Translations under genes and position numbers: made by a program | In this document: positions 34,299 to 42,692 of the stretch, one piece after another | Numbering within the stretch: the stretch's first letter is position 1 | Layout of the letters: every line of letters begins with the position of its first letter | Notes under the pieces: generated by a model | Told to the model about the DNA's origin: nothing | What the model saw: the letters and a program-made list of their open reading frames with translations, nothing else | The model's database searches: none | From: Gemmata sp. | GTDB lineage: Bacteria > Planctomycetota > Planctomycetia > Gemmatales > Gemmataceae | DNA: 64,000 bases | Direction: 5' to 3' | NCBI GenBank assembly: GCA_025055115.1 | Contig: JANWYJ010000073.1 | Coordinates: 28,597-92,596, forward strand

Positions 34299-35786
34299 TT
34301 AGGAACGACGCACGCCGATGCGGCGGAGGAGCGGCTGGAGCACCCGGAGAGGCCACGGCACCGACCAACGACGCTGTGCGGATTCAAGCTGCTGGAGCAA
34401 ATGATGCACTTCTGCATCGTAGGCCTTCAGCCGCTGGTCCAGTTGGTGAATGATGGCCTCGCGTTCGTCGCAGACGCTTTTGAGTAATTGCACCTCCGCG
34501 AGTAATTCGCTCGAAGCTCGGTGCAGTTGATGAATGGTGCGTTCTCGTTCATCGCAGATGGCCATCCATTGGGCGATTGTGCGAGCGGCGACACTTTCAG
34601 CCCCGCAGGTGTCGTAATGGATGGGTCGGTCGCGATAGTGGAGCAGTTGTTCGCAGAGTCGGGCGGCGGCAGCGACCTCCATAACACCCCACGCGGCTGT
34701 ATCGAGGTGCAATTGGGTACCATCGAAGCCCAGTTGGCTGGGCCGCAATTCGACCGGCGGCGGCGGATGGTACGGCGCATGGGCCAACTCGCGGTCGAAC
34801 CAGCGTTGTAACTCGATATCGTCGGCCAGCGATTCGCGCAGGCGTGCCAGCGTTGCGGGCCATTCGTCGGCGGTCACACGGGCACCGCGAATGCAGGCGC
34901 GGGTCAATTCCTGCCGGTCGAGGGTGACATCCAGTTCGGGAAATAACACGCGCTTGGCGAAGGCGAAGGCATCGGCCACCGGGACGTGGGGAAATACGGG
35001 CAAATCCGGCACACACCGTTCGCTGTAGAGACCGCAACGGGCGTTGAGTTCGTGAAATTCTCGATCAATCGCCGAACGTCCGCGGTTAAAGAGGGTGGCG
35101 ATACCATTGCTGGCGTGCGATTGCCCCGAAATGGTCATCGGGGCAGTCGTATACCAAAAGCGTTGGCTGACATAAGCGACGGCAAAACCCGAATAAACAT
35201 CCGGGATGGGGTGTGGGAAAATCCGCCCCACCCGTTGCCGCAATTCATCGAGAACATCCCGCCGCACCGCGGCGTTGTACAGCATCGGCAATTCGGTGTA
35301 AAAGGCCTCAAACCGCGCCACCTGACGAATCGTTTCGACGCCCTCACGTTCCTCCAGAACGGTACTCATTGGTAGCCGCAAGTAGTTGCCTTGCCCCGGC
35401 AGAGCAATCGTCGGCCAGGTGTAATACGCCGGCGACCACCGCAGAGCTTTCATGTCGCGGCTGTTGGCGAGCCGATCCAATTCGGGCAACGCGTGAGGCA
35501 GAAGCCCGTCGTCGTCGCCGATCACAAGGACATAATCCCCACGAGCGTGCGCCACAGCGTATTCCCAGTTCACACTCATCGCCACCGGTTCACTGGTGCG
35601 GATGTAGCGAATCTTGGGCGAAGCCAGTTCCTCGACAACGGCTTTCGTGGCGGGTGAGCTGTGATTGTCCGAAACGATGATCTCGTAAGGCTCGTAGTTC
35701 TGATCCAGGCACGTTTGTAACGCGTAGCGGAGTGTTTCGGCTCGCTCGCGCGTGGGAATGACAACGCTGAAACGCACGCCCGACAT
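34299..35786 (-). CDS. Family 2 glycosyltransferase with C-terminal coiled coil
   Basis: The 495-aa protein has a GT-A domain (MSGVRFSVVIPTRERAETL, VSDNHSS, and the DxD-like VIGDDDG) over residues ~1-280, a helical middle, and a C-terminal coiled coil with an internal repeat (CDERERTIHQL and CDEREAIIHQL) before a basic tail. GGGAGAG supports ATG 35786; the open frame extends to 35993. Convergent with the CDP-sugar operon, it may transfer the sugar made there (inference). Confidence 0.86.
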   Translation of the reverse strand: MSGVRFSVVIPTRERAETLRYALQTCLDQNYEPYEIIVSDNHSSPATKAVVEELASPKIRYIRTSEPVAMSVNWEYAVAHARGDYVLVIGDDDGLLPHALPELDRLANSRDMKALRWSPAYYTWPTIALPGQGNYLRLPMSTVLEEREGVETIRQVARFEAFYTELPMLYNAAVRRDVLDELRQRVGRIFPHPIPDVYSGFAVAYVSQRFWYTTAPMTISGQSHASNGIATLFNRGRSAIDREFHELNARCGLYSERCVPDLPVFPHVPVADAFAFAKRVLFPELDVTLDRQELTRACIRGARVTADEWPATLARLRESLADDIELQRWFDRELAHAPYHPPPPVELRPSQLGFDGTQLHLDTAAWGVMEVAAAARLCEQLLHYRDRPIHYDTCGAESVAARTIAQWMAICDERERTIHQLHRASSELLAEVQLLKSVCDEREAIIHQLDQRLKAYDAEVHHLLQQLESAQRRWSVPWPLRVLQPLLRRIGVRRS

Positions 35787-35936
35787 AGCAACTCTCCCAA
35801 AAGCGCCATGCCACAGAGGGAATTTGCGGCAACGGTGAATCGGGCTAAGAGAGGGTGTCTGTAACAATCGCGCGAAGTCGAGGCAACCCCAACTGGCGAA
35901 CCATCGCCGCACGCTGGGGCGTTCAGATCGGATCCC

Positions 35937-35979
35937 AGCGAGGGCGCTTTCCGAGAAGGCTTCCGAAAAGGCCCTCGCT
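35937..35979 (-). terminator. Possible hairpin between the oxidoreductase and GT2 genes
   Basis: AGCGAGGGC (35937-35945) pairs perfectly with GCCCTCGCT (35971-35979); the 25-nt loop holds two TTCCGA-AAGG repeats. It lies after the oxidoreductase stop on the minus strand. No U-tract. Confidence 0.4.
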
Positions 35980-36029
35980 GAGGCGCTGGCCAACGAAGCT
36001 TGAGAAGGCCAGCTGCCACAAGCGGCATT

Positions 36030-37181
36030 TCAGCTGCGGGCGACCTCGACCCATTTCCCCGCTTTGGCCGATTCGAGAACAGCATCAAGAACCGCTTGCG
36101 TTTCGAGGGCATCGCGGAACGTCGGGCCTTGAGGTGTACCGGTTTCCAGTCCTTTGATGAAGTCGGCGACCTGATGGGTGAAGCTGGCATCGTAACCGAT
36201 CGCCAAGCCGGGCACCCACCACTTATCCATATAAGGATGATCACCTCCATTATCCGTCACATGAATGCTGGACCAGCCCCGTAACTTGCCTTCCACGCGG
36301 TAATCAAAAATCTGCAACCGGTGCAGATCGTGCAGGTCCCAGAAAATCGACATGTTCTCGCCGTTGATCTCAAAGGTATAGAGGGCCTTGTGACCGCGGG
36401 CGTAACGTGTGCTTTCAAAGTTCCCCAGCGAACCATTGGCGTAGCGGCACATGAACGTGCAGGCATCATCGATGCCGACTTTCTCCACTTTACCGGTCAG
36501 GTTGTGGAACCGCTCCTTGACGAAGGTTTCTGTCATGGCGCAGACGCTGGTGAGGCTACCGTTGAGCCAAATACTGGTATCAATACAGTGGGCGAGCAAG
36601 TCGCCACTGACGCCACTGCCGGCGGCGGCGACATCGAGCCGCCACAGCCCTTGCCCGCCTTGGGGGAGATCGGCCTTGATCGTCCAATCTTGCAGAAACT
36701 TCGCGCGGTAATGGAAGACGCGACCCAGCCGGCCTTCGTCGATAAGCTTTTTGGCCAATGAAACAGCCGGAATTCGTCGATAGTTGTACCACACCATGTT
36801 GGCCACTTGGGCCTTTTCCACCGCGGCGACCATTTCTCGCCCTTCGGCGGCGTTCATGGCCAAAGGTTTCTCGCACAGAATCATTTTGCCGTTCGCCGCT
36901 GCGGCGATGGCGATTTCTTTGTGGAGATTATTCGGTGTGCAGATGTCGATTACGTCAATATCTTTCCGTTCCACCAGCTTGCGCCAATCGGTTTCGGTCG
37001 ATTCGTACCCCCATTGGTCGGCAAACTTCTTCAGTTCCGCCTCATGGCGTGCGCATGCGGCTTTGAGGACGACGTCATAATTCGAGGGAAAGAATCGCCC
37101 GACCTGTCGGTAAGCATTGGAGTGTGCACGGCCCATAAAGCCGTAGCCGATCATGCCGACACGAAGCTGTTGTTTGGCCAT
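36030..37181 (-). CDS. Gfo/Idh/MocA family oxidoreductase
   Basis: The 383-aa NAD(P)-dependent sugar oxidoreductase has the Rossmann motif [35 protein letters not shown] (the conserved EKP) and an AHCID/His-containing C-terminal substrate domain. There is no Tat signal, so it is cytoplasmic. Members oxidise the 3-OH or other positions of sugars and inositols; pairing with DUF1080 3-keto-glycoside hydrolases is known but neither DUF1080 gene is adjacent here. GGAGG supports ATG 37181. Confidence 0.9.
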   Translation of the reverse strand: MAKQQLRVGMIGYGFMGRAHSNAYRQVGRFFPSNYDVVLKAACARHEAELKKFADQWGYESTETDWRKLVERKDIDVIDICTPNNLHKEIAIAAAANGKMILCEKPLAMNAAEGREMVAAVEKAQVANMVWYNYRRIPAVSLAKKLIDEGRLGRVFHYRAKFLQDWTIKADLPQGGQGLWRLDVAAAGSGVSGDLLAHCIDTSIWLNGSLTSVCAMTETFVKERFHNLTGKVEKVGIDDACTFMCRYANGSLGNFESTRYARGHKALYTFEINGENMSIFWDLHDLHRLQIFDYRVEGKLRGWSSIHVTDNGGDHPYMDKWWVPGLAIGYDASFTHQVADFIKGLETGTPQGPTFRDALETQAVLDAVLESAKAGKWVEVARS

Positions 37182-37246
37182 CGCGAAGCCTCCGGTGAGA
37201 GCCAAAGATTGGCGGAAACACTCTCCGCAGATCATACGCACGGTGA

Positions 37247-38131
37247 TTACTTTTTCACGGGGGTGAAGTGATCGTACACCTCCTTGCCGATGGTGGCGAT
37301 AAGCACCTCGGCGGCATTGGCGCGGCTCCAGCTTTTGTCGGCGTTGTCGTTGGTCAGCACGCAGACGGCCACCGGCCCGCTGGGCAGGTAGATGATGCCC
37401 GCATCGGTGCGGGCTGCGTTCACAGCGCCGGTTTTATGCGCTACCACCGTGCCGGGGGGCAGCAGCCGGGGCAGTTTGTCGCGGTCATCACAGGCCTTCA
37501 GATGCCGCAGCATATCTTGGCAAGCCTCCGGTGAAACGACCTGGCCGGTTTCGATCAATTCGAGAAGCCCGATCATTTCGCGGGCCGTGGTGCTGCCCAG
37601 CCCGTAGCGTTGGGTGGCTTCCGGGTCGAGACTGGTGGTACTGCCTTTGAAGACTTTCGCATTCACTTTGGTGTTTTTGAAACCGAGCTTGTCCATGCGC
37701 CTGTTCGTTGCGGCCAGGCCGATTTGGTCGAGGACCATGTTGGTGGCCGTGTTGTCAGAGAAGACGATCATCAGTCGAATGGCGTCTTTGAGGGGGAAGG
37801 TTGTTCCTTCGGAGAAATGCGCGGTGAGAATGCCGCTGCCGGGGACTTTATCATCTTTGGTCAGCGTCAGTTTTTTCTCGAAGTCCACCGTCTTTTCGCG
37901 GGCTTGCCAGTAGGCTTCCACCATGATGGGCAGTTTGATGAGGCTGGCGGTGGGCAGGCGTTCATCGGCATTGTGGAAATAGGTTTCCCCCGTTTTGAGA
38001 TGCTTGATGGCGACCGCGACCCGGCCCTTGTGGTCTTTCACCAACGGTGCAATCCGGGTTTCCAAATCGCTTGCACCAGCGCCAGCCGGCAGTCCCAAAC
38101 AGACCACAGCGACGACGAACCACACACGCAT
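37247..38131 (-). CDS. Class A beta-lactamase family serine hydrolase
   Basis: The 294-aa exported protein (signal to about residue 20) shows the class A active-site motifs: SxxK in TASLIKL, SDN in FSDNTA, an omega-loop Glu candidate in DPEATQRYG, and KTG in HKTGAVN. GGAG upstream supports ATG 38131. Environmental planctomycete members are diverse and may act in peptidoglycan turnover; lactamase activity cannot be read from sequence alone. Two repeat pairs lie upstream. Confidence 0.9.
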   Translation of the reverse strand: MRVWFVVAVVCLGLPAGAGASDLETRIAPLVKDHKGRVAVAIKHLKTGETYFHNADERLPTASLIKLPIMVEAYWQAREKTVDFEKKLTLTKDDKVPGSGILTAHFSEGTTFPLKDAIRLMIVFSDNTATNMVLDQIGLAATNRRMDKLGFKNTKVNAKVFKGSTTSLDPEATQRYGLGSTTAREMIGLLELIETGQVVSPEACQDMLRHLKACDDRDKLPRLLPPGTVVAHKTGAVNAARTDAGIIYLPSGPVAVCVLTNDNADKSWSRANAAEVLIATIGKEVYDHFTPVKK

Positions 38132-38143
38132 GGAATCATCTCC

Positions 38144-38179
38144 TTCCATCAGGGGCCACTTTTTCCATCAGGGGCAACT
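38144..38179. repeat. 17-bp direct repeat in the leader of the class A beta-lactamase gene (spacing 19)
   Basis: TTCCATCAGGGG-(C/A)ACT occurs at 38144-38160 and 38163-38179, 13 nt upstream of the minus-strand start codon. It is one of the few pairs located at a 5' end. Confidence 0.85.
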
Positions 38180-38191
38180 TCAGCACGCGCA

Positions 38192-38254
38192 GGAAAGCTC
38201 GCCACTCCCGCGGATGACGACCGGGAAAGCTCGCCACTCCCGCGGATGACGACC
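38192..38254. repeat. 31-bp perfect direct repeat (spacing 32)
   Basis: Identical 31-nt copies lie at 38192-38222 and 38224-38254, one base apart, in the 281-bp gap between two minus-strand genes. The remainder of the gap shows no gene. Confidence 0.95.
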
Positions 38255-38412
38255 TCTTCTCTTTTCTCGGTATTTTCTTTTCTCTGAAGCTAGCTCAGCC
38301 AGCGCCAGTGCCGCCGCCGGATCGTGGCCATCCTGAGGGCGCAAGCTGGAGCGATCAGAACCGCTTCATGACTGTTTGATCAAGTGGGCCGCTCGCGCCA
38401 GGGGCGAACGTG

Positions 38413-39159
38413 TCAGGCGGCGCGGGCAGCATCAATGAAACGGGTGAACAGCCGCGCCATCGCTGGTTGTGTATCCGTGAGTTCTTCCGGATGCCACTGT
38501 ACGCCGATCAGATAGTGTTCGCCGTGGCCCTCAACGCCTTCGATAATCCCGTCGGGGGCATGCGCGGTGGCACGCAGGTTTGGAGCCAGCGACTTGATCG
38601 CCTGGTGGTGCATACTGTTCACCGGCACCACGCACTCCCCCAGAATGCTCCGCAGGCGCGAGCCGGGCTGGACCGCAACATCATGGGCCAGGTACTTACG
38701 ACTGGGTTGTTGTGGGGTGGGGAAGTAATCGTGCTTCAACGCCGCAGGCACTTGCATCGCGACATCCTGATAGAGCGTTCCCCCACAGGCGACATTGAGA
38801 ATTTGAATACCCCGGCAGACCGCGAACACTGGCAGATGATGGTCGAGGGCGTAGCGCAGCAGGGCGATTTCGACCGCGTCGCGATCTGGGTCGGTGGTGC
38901 CGCACCAGGGGGTTTTTTCTTCCCCATAACTGCGGGGGTCTACATCCACACCGCCGGTGATGAAAACACCGTCGAGCCGGCGAAAAATTTCCTGCAGAGT
39001 GTCTGGATCGTGCGGAAGGAGGGGTATGAGCCACGGAATGGCGCCGACTTTGCGGAGTTCCTCCACGTAGCTGTGGCCCATTAGCCAGCAGGGTGGCCGT
39101 TCGCCCACAACGCCGGGAAGATTTTGCGTGGCGATCCCGATCACGGGGCGGCGGGCCAT
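38413..39159 (-). CDS. Gamma-glutamyl-gamma-aminobutyrate hydrolase family (peptidase C26) protein
   Basis: The 248-aa class I glutamine-amidotransferase-like hydrolase has the nucleophile in AVCRGIQILN and the His-Glu pair in GVQWHPEE. VFITGGVDVDPRSYGE is typical of PuuD-like enzymes. The catalytic triad is complete. It lies divergent to a paralogue (39420-40220) that has lost the Cys; the two may form a heteromer or share regulation (inference). Confidence 0.88.
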   Translation of the reverse strand: MARRPVIGIATQNLPGVVGERPPCWLMGHSYVEELRKVGAIPWLIPLLPHDPDTLQEIFRRLDGVFITGGVDVDPRSYGEEKTPWCGTTDPDRDAVEIALLRYALDHHLPVFAVCRGIQILNVACGGTLYQDVAMQVPAALKHDYFPTPQQPSRKYLAHDVAVQPGSRLRSILGECVVPVNSMHHQAIKSLAPNLRATAHAPDGIIEGVEGHGEHYLIGVQWHPEELTDTQPAMARLFTRFIDAARAA

Positions 39160-39419
39160 AACTCACTTCTCCACCATTGGAAGTATGCGCAATAAATTCG
39201 ATAAGTCAAATCATAATCATCCCCCGGAGGGGGTGTCTATCGTCTTGAGGCAATGGCCTGGGATTCTCTTTTTCCCTCGACCGGGTTGGTAACGCATCGA
39301 TGGGCCACCGTGGACTGGATGAAATTGCTCTTGTATTCCGTTTTCCTCTCCCGGTAGACTCAGGCGATGTTGGTGGGAGGCAAGACGCCTCTCCATTGGT
39401 CAGGGAGGACTCGCCAAAA

Positions 39420-40220
39420 ATGCCCGCGCGTGCCAAAGACAGCAAAATTAAGGAGAAAACCCCGGCCCCACAAGCCAGCCGCCCGTTCATCGCCATCAAT
39501 GCCGATTTGGTGATGCCAAAAAATGGCACCCCTTTCGCCAAACTCAACCTCGGTTACATTGATGCGATTATGGCGGCCGGCGGGTTCCCCATCATACTGC
39601 CTCCCCTGCGTAAAGAAAATTTGCCGGAAATTGATCTATTGCTCAATCAGTGCGCTGGAATCATCCTGACCGGGGGGGCGGATATGGACCCCCGCCGCAA
39701 TGGCCAAAGCCTCACGGCGGCAGTCAACCCTATGCCCGCCCGCCGGGAAGACGCTGACCGCTACCTGCTGAGTAAAATCTTTGAGCGCAAAATGCCCGTA
39801 TTGGGAATTGGCCTGGGCATGCAACAGATCAACGTCTTCGCGGGTGGTACGCTGTTTCTCCACCTACCGACCGACAATCCCAAGGCGATGATGCATTACG
39901 ATCAGATGGGTGCGCCACATCGCCATATGGTGTTGGTGGAACCGGGAACCCGCCTCGACGACATCTACGGAGCGCAGGAACTCCGCGTCAACAGTATGCA
40001 CCACCAAGCCATCAATCAGTTGGGCAAGCGCCTGCGGGTGGCCGCCAAGGCACCCGATGGGGTGATCGAAGCGATCGAATCCACGGACCCGAATTGGTTC
40101 TGTGTCGGCGTGCAATGGCATCCTGAAGCAGAAACGGCCAGCGCCCTGGACGTTCAAATCTTCGATTGCTTTGTCCAAGCGGCCGTGCGCAATCTCGACA
40201 GTGCCCTGGTTGCGGCTTAA
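39420..40220 (+). CDS. C26 family paralogue lacking the catalytic cysteine
   Basis: The 266-aa protein aligns along its length with the neighbour at 38413-39159 (ILTGGADMDPRRNG, VNSMHHQAI, APDGVIEAIE, GVQWHPEAE), but the nucleophile elbow reads GIGLGMQ, so Cys is Gly (codon GGC 39810-39812, residue 131) and the next Arg is Leu. The HPE motif is kept. It is therefore predicted to be inactive as an amidohydrolase and may bind ligand or regulate its paralogue. A Lys/Pro-rich N-terminal extension (~25 residues) precedes the domain. GGGAGGA lies upstream of ATG 39420. Confidence 0.85.
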   Translation: MPARAKDSKIKEKTPAPQASRPFIAINADLVMPKNGTPFAKLNLGYIDAIMAAGGFPIILPPLRKENLPEIDLLLNQCAGIILTGGADMDPRRNGQSLTAAVNPMPARREDADRYLLSKIFERKMPVLGIGLGMQQINVFAGGTLFLHLPTDNPKAMMHYDQMGAPHRHMVLVEPGTRLDDIYGAQELRVNSMHHQAINQLGKRLRVAAKAPDGVIEAIESTDPNWFCVGVQWHPEAETASALDVQIFDCFVQAAVRNLDSALVAA

Positions 40221-40282
40221 AACACGCCGACAAACACGCCGACGCGGGGTTGTGACATCGAGACGCGGGGTTGTGACATCGA
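40220..40282. repeat. Two abutting tandem repeats (12 bp and 21 bp) after a stop codon
   Basis: AAACACGCCGAC is doubled at 40220-40243, beginning at the final A of the TAA stop. A 21-bp unit GACGCGGGGTTGTGACATCG (plus A) is doubled at 40241-40282. The two units overlap by three bases. Confidence 0.93.
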
Positions 40283-40382
40283 AGTAGTGCATCCGCAACC
40301 GGGGGTCGGCAAGGCTCCTGCGGCCCGGTTGCGGCCCCGGGGCGGTTTCTCATCTATTTTTCACATTTTCCCCCTTCCTTCT

Positions 40383-41582
40383 ATGCCGCGTATCCTCCTG
40401 GGACTATCGGTCAGTTCGGGTCTGGAAGGAGTCGATGCGGCGGTGGTGCGCGCTGAAGGTTTGGGTTTGGAATTGCGTCCACGGCTGGTGGCGGCGTTGC
40501 GGGTGGTTTTTCCTCCAGCGGTACGAGATTGGATTGCAGCGTCGCGAACGGCTGCGGTGATTCTCCCGGAGGAAGTTGTTCGCGCGGTTGCAGAAACCGC
40601 GGTCTTTGCGGCCCGGCAGGTCCTGGGTCGGGCGACGATCTCGGCCCGAGAGGTTTTCGCCGCGGGGTTTCTTGAACCGGCACGCCCAGCCACAGCGTTT
40701 TTGATTCCCTGGCCCGAGGTTGTCGGCCGGCTGGCCCATCAGCTCGGTATAACCACGTTTCACGGTTTCCCGGATCGTGATCGGGCCGCCGGGGGAAGCG
40801 GACGGCTCATCACGGTGTTGGCCGATTATTTGCTGCTTCGCGATGTTCAGGAGTCCCGGTTGCTGATTCATCTGGGAGCCGTGGCATCGTTGGTGTTCGT
40901 TCCGGCGCGGGCCAGCGTTTCGGCGACGGTGGGCTTTGAGATCGGGCCGGGCAATCAGTTCCTCGATACGCTGCTATTCCACGGCACTCGGGGCAAAGAA
41001 TGTGTTGATGCGGGGGGCAAAAAGGCGGTGCAAGGCAAGTGTATCGAACCCCTCATAACACGCTGGCTCGAACATCCTCACCTCCTGCGCCGACCGCCCA
41101 AGGTGGTTCATCCTGACACATTCGGACGCAGTTTCCTGCTGGCGGCCTTCGAGCAAGCCCGCGAATGCCGCGCGAGCCTGGCGGATCTGCTGTGTACAGC
41201 TACCCACTGGATTGCCAAAGCGATCGGACAGGCCGTGCGAGGACCGGGGCTTGAGCCGCAGGTGCCGCGTCGGGTGATACTCACCGGCGGTGGGGTTCGG
41301 AATGGCTTTCTTTGGCAATTGGTGGCCCAACAATGCGGGGGCCATGTCGAACGGGCCGACAGTCTTGGCCTTCCGGCCTTAGGCCGCAACGCGACAGCAG
41401 CGGCCATTTTGACGGCCGTCACGAGCGATGGCATTGCCGGGAACCTGCCCGCACTCACTGGCGCTAGCTCCGCGCAATGGCTGGGTCACATCTGCCCGGG
41501 GGATCAGCGCCATTGGAGCCGGTGTTGCGCTTGGATGGCGGAACAGTTGAATGATGTGGTCCGCGCCTACCGGGTGGCGTAG
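40383..41582 (+). CDS. Anhydro-N-acetylmuramic acid kinase-like protein
   Basis: The 399-aa protein belongs to the AnmK family (PF03702): DRDRAAGGSGR corresponds to the catalytic Asp/AAGGQGA block, GFEIGPGNQFLD to the GFDTGPGN block, and ILTGGGVRNGFLW to the late GGG motif. The N-terminal ATP loop is atypical: SVSSGLEGVDAA in place of SGTSLDGVDAA. AnmK phosphorylates anhydroMurNAc during peptidoglycan recycling. It is convergent with a GlcNAc-kinase-like gene. Activity is uncertain given the altered loop. Confidence 0.8.
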   Translation: MPRILLGLSVSSGLEGVDAAVVRAEGLGLELRPRLVAALRVVFPPAVRDWIAASRTAAVILPEEVVRAVAETAVFAARQVLGRATISAREVFAAGFLEPARPATAFLIPWPEVVGRLAHQLGITTFHGFPDRDRAAGGSGRLITVLADYLLLRDVQESRLLIHLGAVASLVFVPARASVSATVGFEIGPGNQFLDTLLFHGTRGKECVDAGGKKAVQGKCIEPLITRWLEHPHLLRRPPKVVHPDTFGRSFLLAAFEQARECRASLADLLCTATHWIAKAIGQAVRGPGLEPQVPRRVILTGGGVRNGFLWQLVAQQCGGHVERADSLGLPALGRNATAAAILTAVTSDGIAGNLPALTGASSAQWLGHICPGDQRHWSRCCAWMAEQLNDVVRAYRVA

Positions 41583-41613
41583 CGGTTTCGTGGCGAACTA
41601 TCCCTTCAGCCGA

Positions 41614-41661
41614 TGATGGTCTGACCCAACAACCAACCGCTGATGGTCTGACCCAACAACC
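41614..41661. repeat. 21-bp direct repeat (spacing 27)
   Basis: TGATGGTCTGACCCAACAAC plus C occurs at 41614-41634 and 41641-41661, 32 nt after the AnmK-like stop. A second small pair (GGGGAAAAAGACGC / GGAGAAAAAGACAC) follows at 41687-41700 and 41706-41719, next to the stop of the convergent kinase gene. Confidence 0.92.
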
Positions 41662-41726
41662 GAGACCCCAGCGGATCGCGGGATAAGGGGAAAAAGACGC
41701 GATGAGGAGAAAAAGACACGGGGAAG

Positions 41727-42680
41727 TCACTGCGGAGGAGGGGCCAGGCCCAAGAGCCGTCGTGCCAGCACGACGGCGCCGATCACCGGATCGTCGACCA
41801 AACCGATGGTGCCCGGAACTACGCCGCAAGCCCGCAGTTCGTTGAGAAACTGTTGCCGGTAGGCTTCACTTTCCAGGACTAACCCTCCGGCTAATGCCAG
41901 TGGTAGCCCGTGTGGGTCGAGTTGTCCCAGACGCACGGCTCCGGCGGCGGTGCGTGCCAATTCGCGGGCTTGCTCTTCGAAAATGGCACGGGCCACCGGG
42001 TCGCCGGCGGCAGCGGCCTTCAACACCAGTGGGGCCAACCCGGCGATGAAGGCTTTATCCCAGCTGCCGCGATAGACCGCCGGGATGAAATCGCGGGGAT
42101 CGGTGGAACCGAGCCGTTCGAGAAACGCGGTGAGAAGAACCGTGGCTTGGCCGACGCCATCGGCAGCCCGGCAAGCGGCGCGAAGACCCAGCAGACCCAT
42201 CTGGAACGCACTGCCTTCATCGCCCAGCAAATACCCCCATCCACCGGCGCGGGCATCGCGGCCATGCCGATCGAGCGTGAAGGCAATGGAACCGGTGCCA
42301 GCAATAACGGCCAACCCCCATCCATGGGGCGTTCCGGCAGCAAAGAGCAAAGTCGCATCGTTGGCGATTGTAACCTGTTCGGCTAATTGGACGAGGTCGG
42401 CCCAACCGCGAATGACATCCAGCCCCTCTTTGCGGTCCACACCGGCTAGTCCCAGTGCCGCAGCCGCTACCGGGCGGCGGGGCTGCTTGGCGGCGCGGAA
42501 GGCCCCGGCGACGGCCATGTTCAGTTCGCGGAGGGCCGTCGTTTCGCCCACGGCTTGAATATTTGATGGTCCCGCTTCCCCACGGCCGAGGGGTTCGCCG
42601 GTCGCTGCATCGGCCAGGACCGCGATCGTTTGCGAGGCCCCGCCATCAATACCTATCACCCATCGGGTCGCATCGGGCAT
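41727..42680 (-). CDS. BadF/BadG/BcrA/BcrD ATPase family, probable N-acetylglucosamine kinase
   Basis: The 317-aa ASKHA protein has the phosphate-1 motif VIGIDGGASQT, the adenosine-side GTGSIAF, and LGDEGSAF near residue 148 as in NAGK-type GlcNAc kinases. The convergent AnmK-like gene strengthens a role in cell-wall amino-sugar recycling. ATG 42680. Confidence 0.88.
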   Translation of the reverse strand: MPDATRWVIGIDGGASQTIAVLADAATGEPLGRGEAGPSNIQAVGETTALRELNMAVAGAFRAAKQPRRPVAAAALGLAGVDRKEGLDVIRGWADLVQLAEQVTIANDATLLFAAGTPHGWGLAVIAGTGSIAFTLDRHGRDARAGGWGYLLGDEGSAFQMGLLGLRAACRAADGVGQATVLLTAFLERLGSTDPRDFIPAVYRGSWDKAFIAGLAPLVLKAAAAGDPVARAIFEEQARELARTAAGAVRLGQLDPHGLPLALAGGLVLESEAYRQQFLNELRACGVVPGTIGLVDDPVIGAVVLARRLLGLAPPPQ

Positions 42681-42692
42681 AGCCTGTGCCTG

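Noticed and set aside
37247..38131. Acquired antibiotic-resistance gene
   Set aside because: The class A motifs are real, but base composition and neighbours look chromosomal and no mobile element is nearby, so a housekeeping or ancestral enzyme is more likely.
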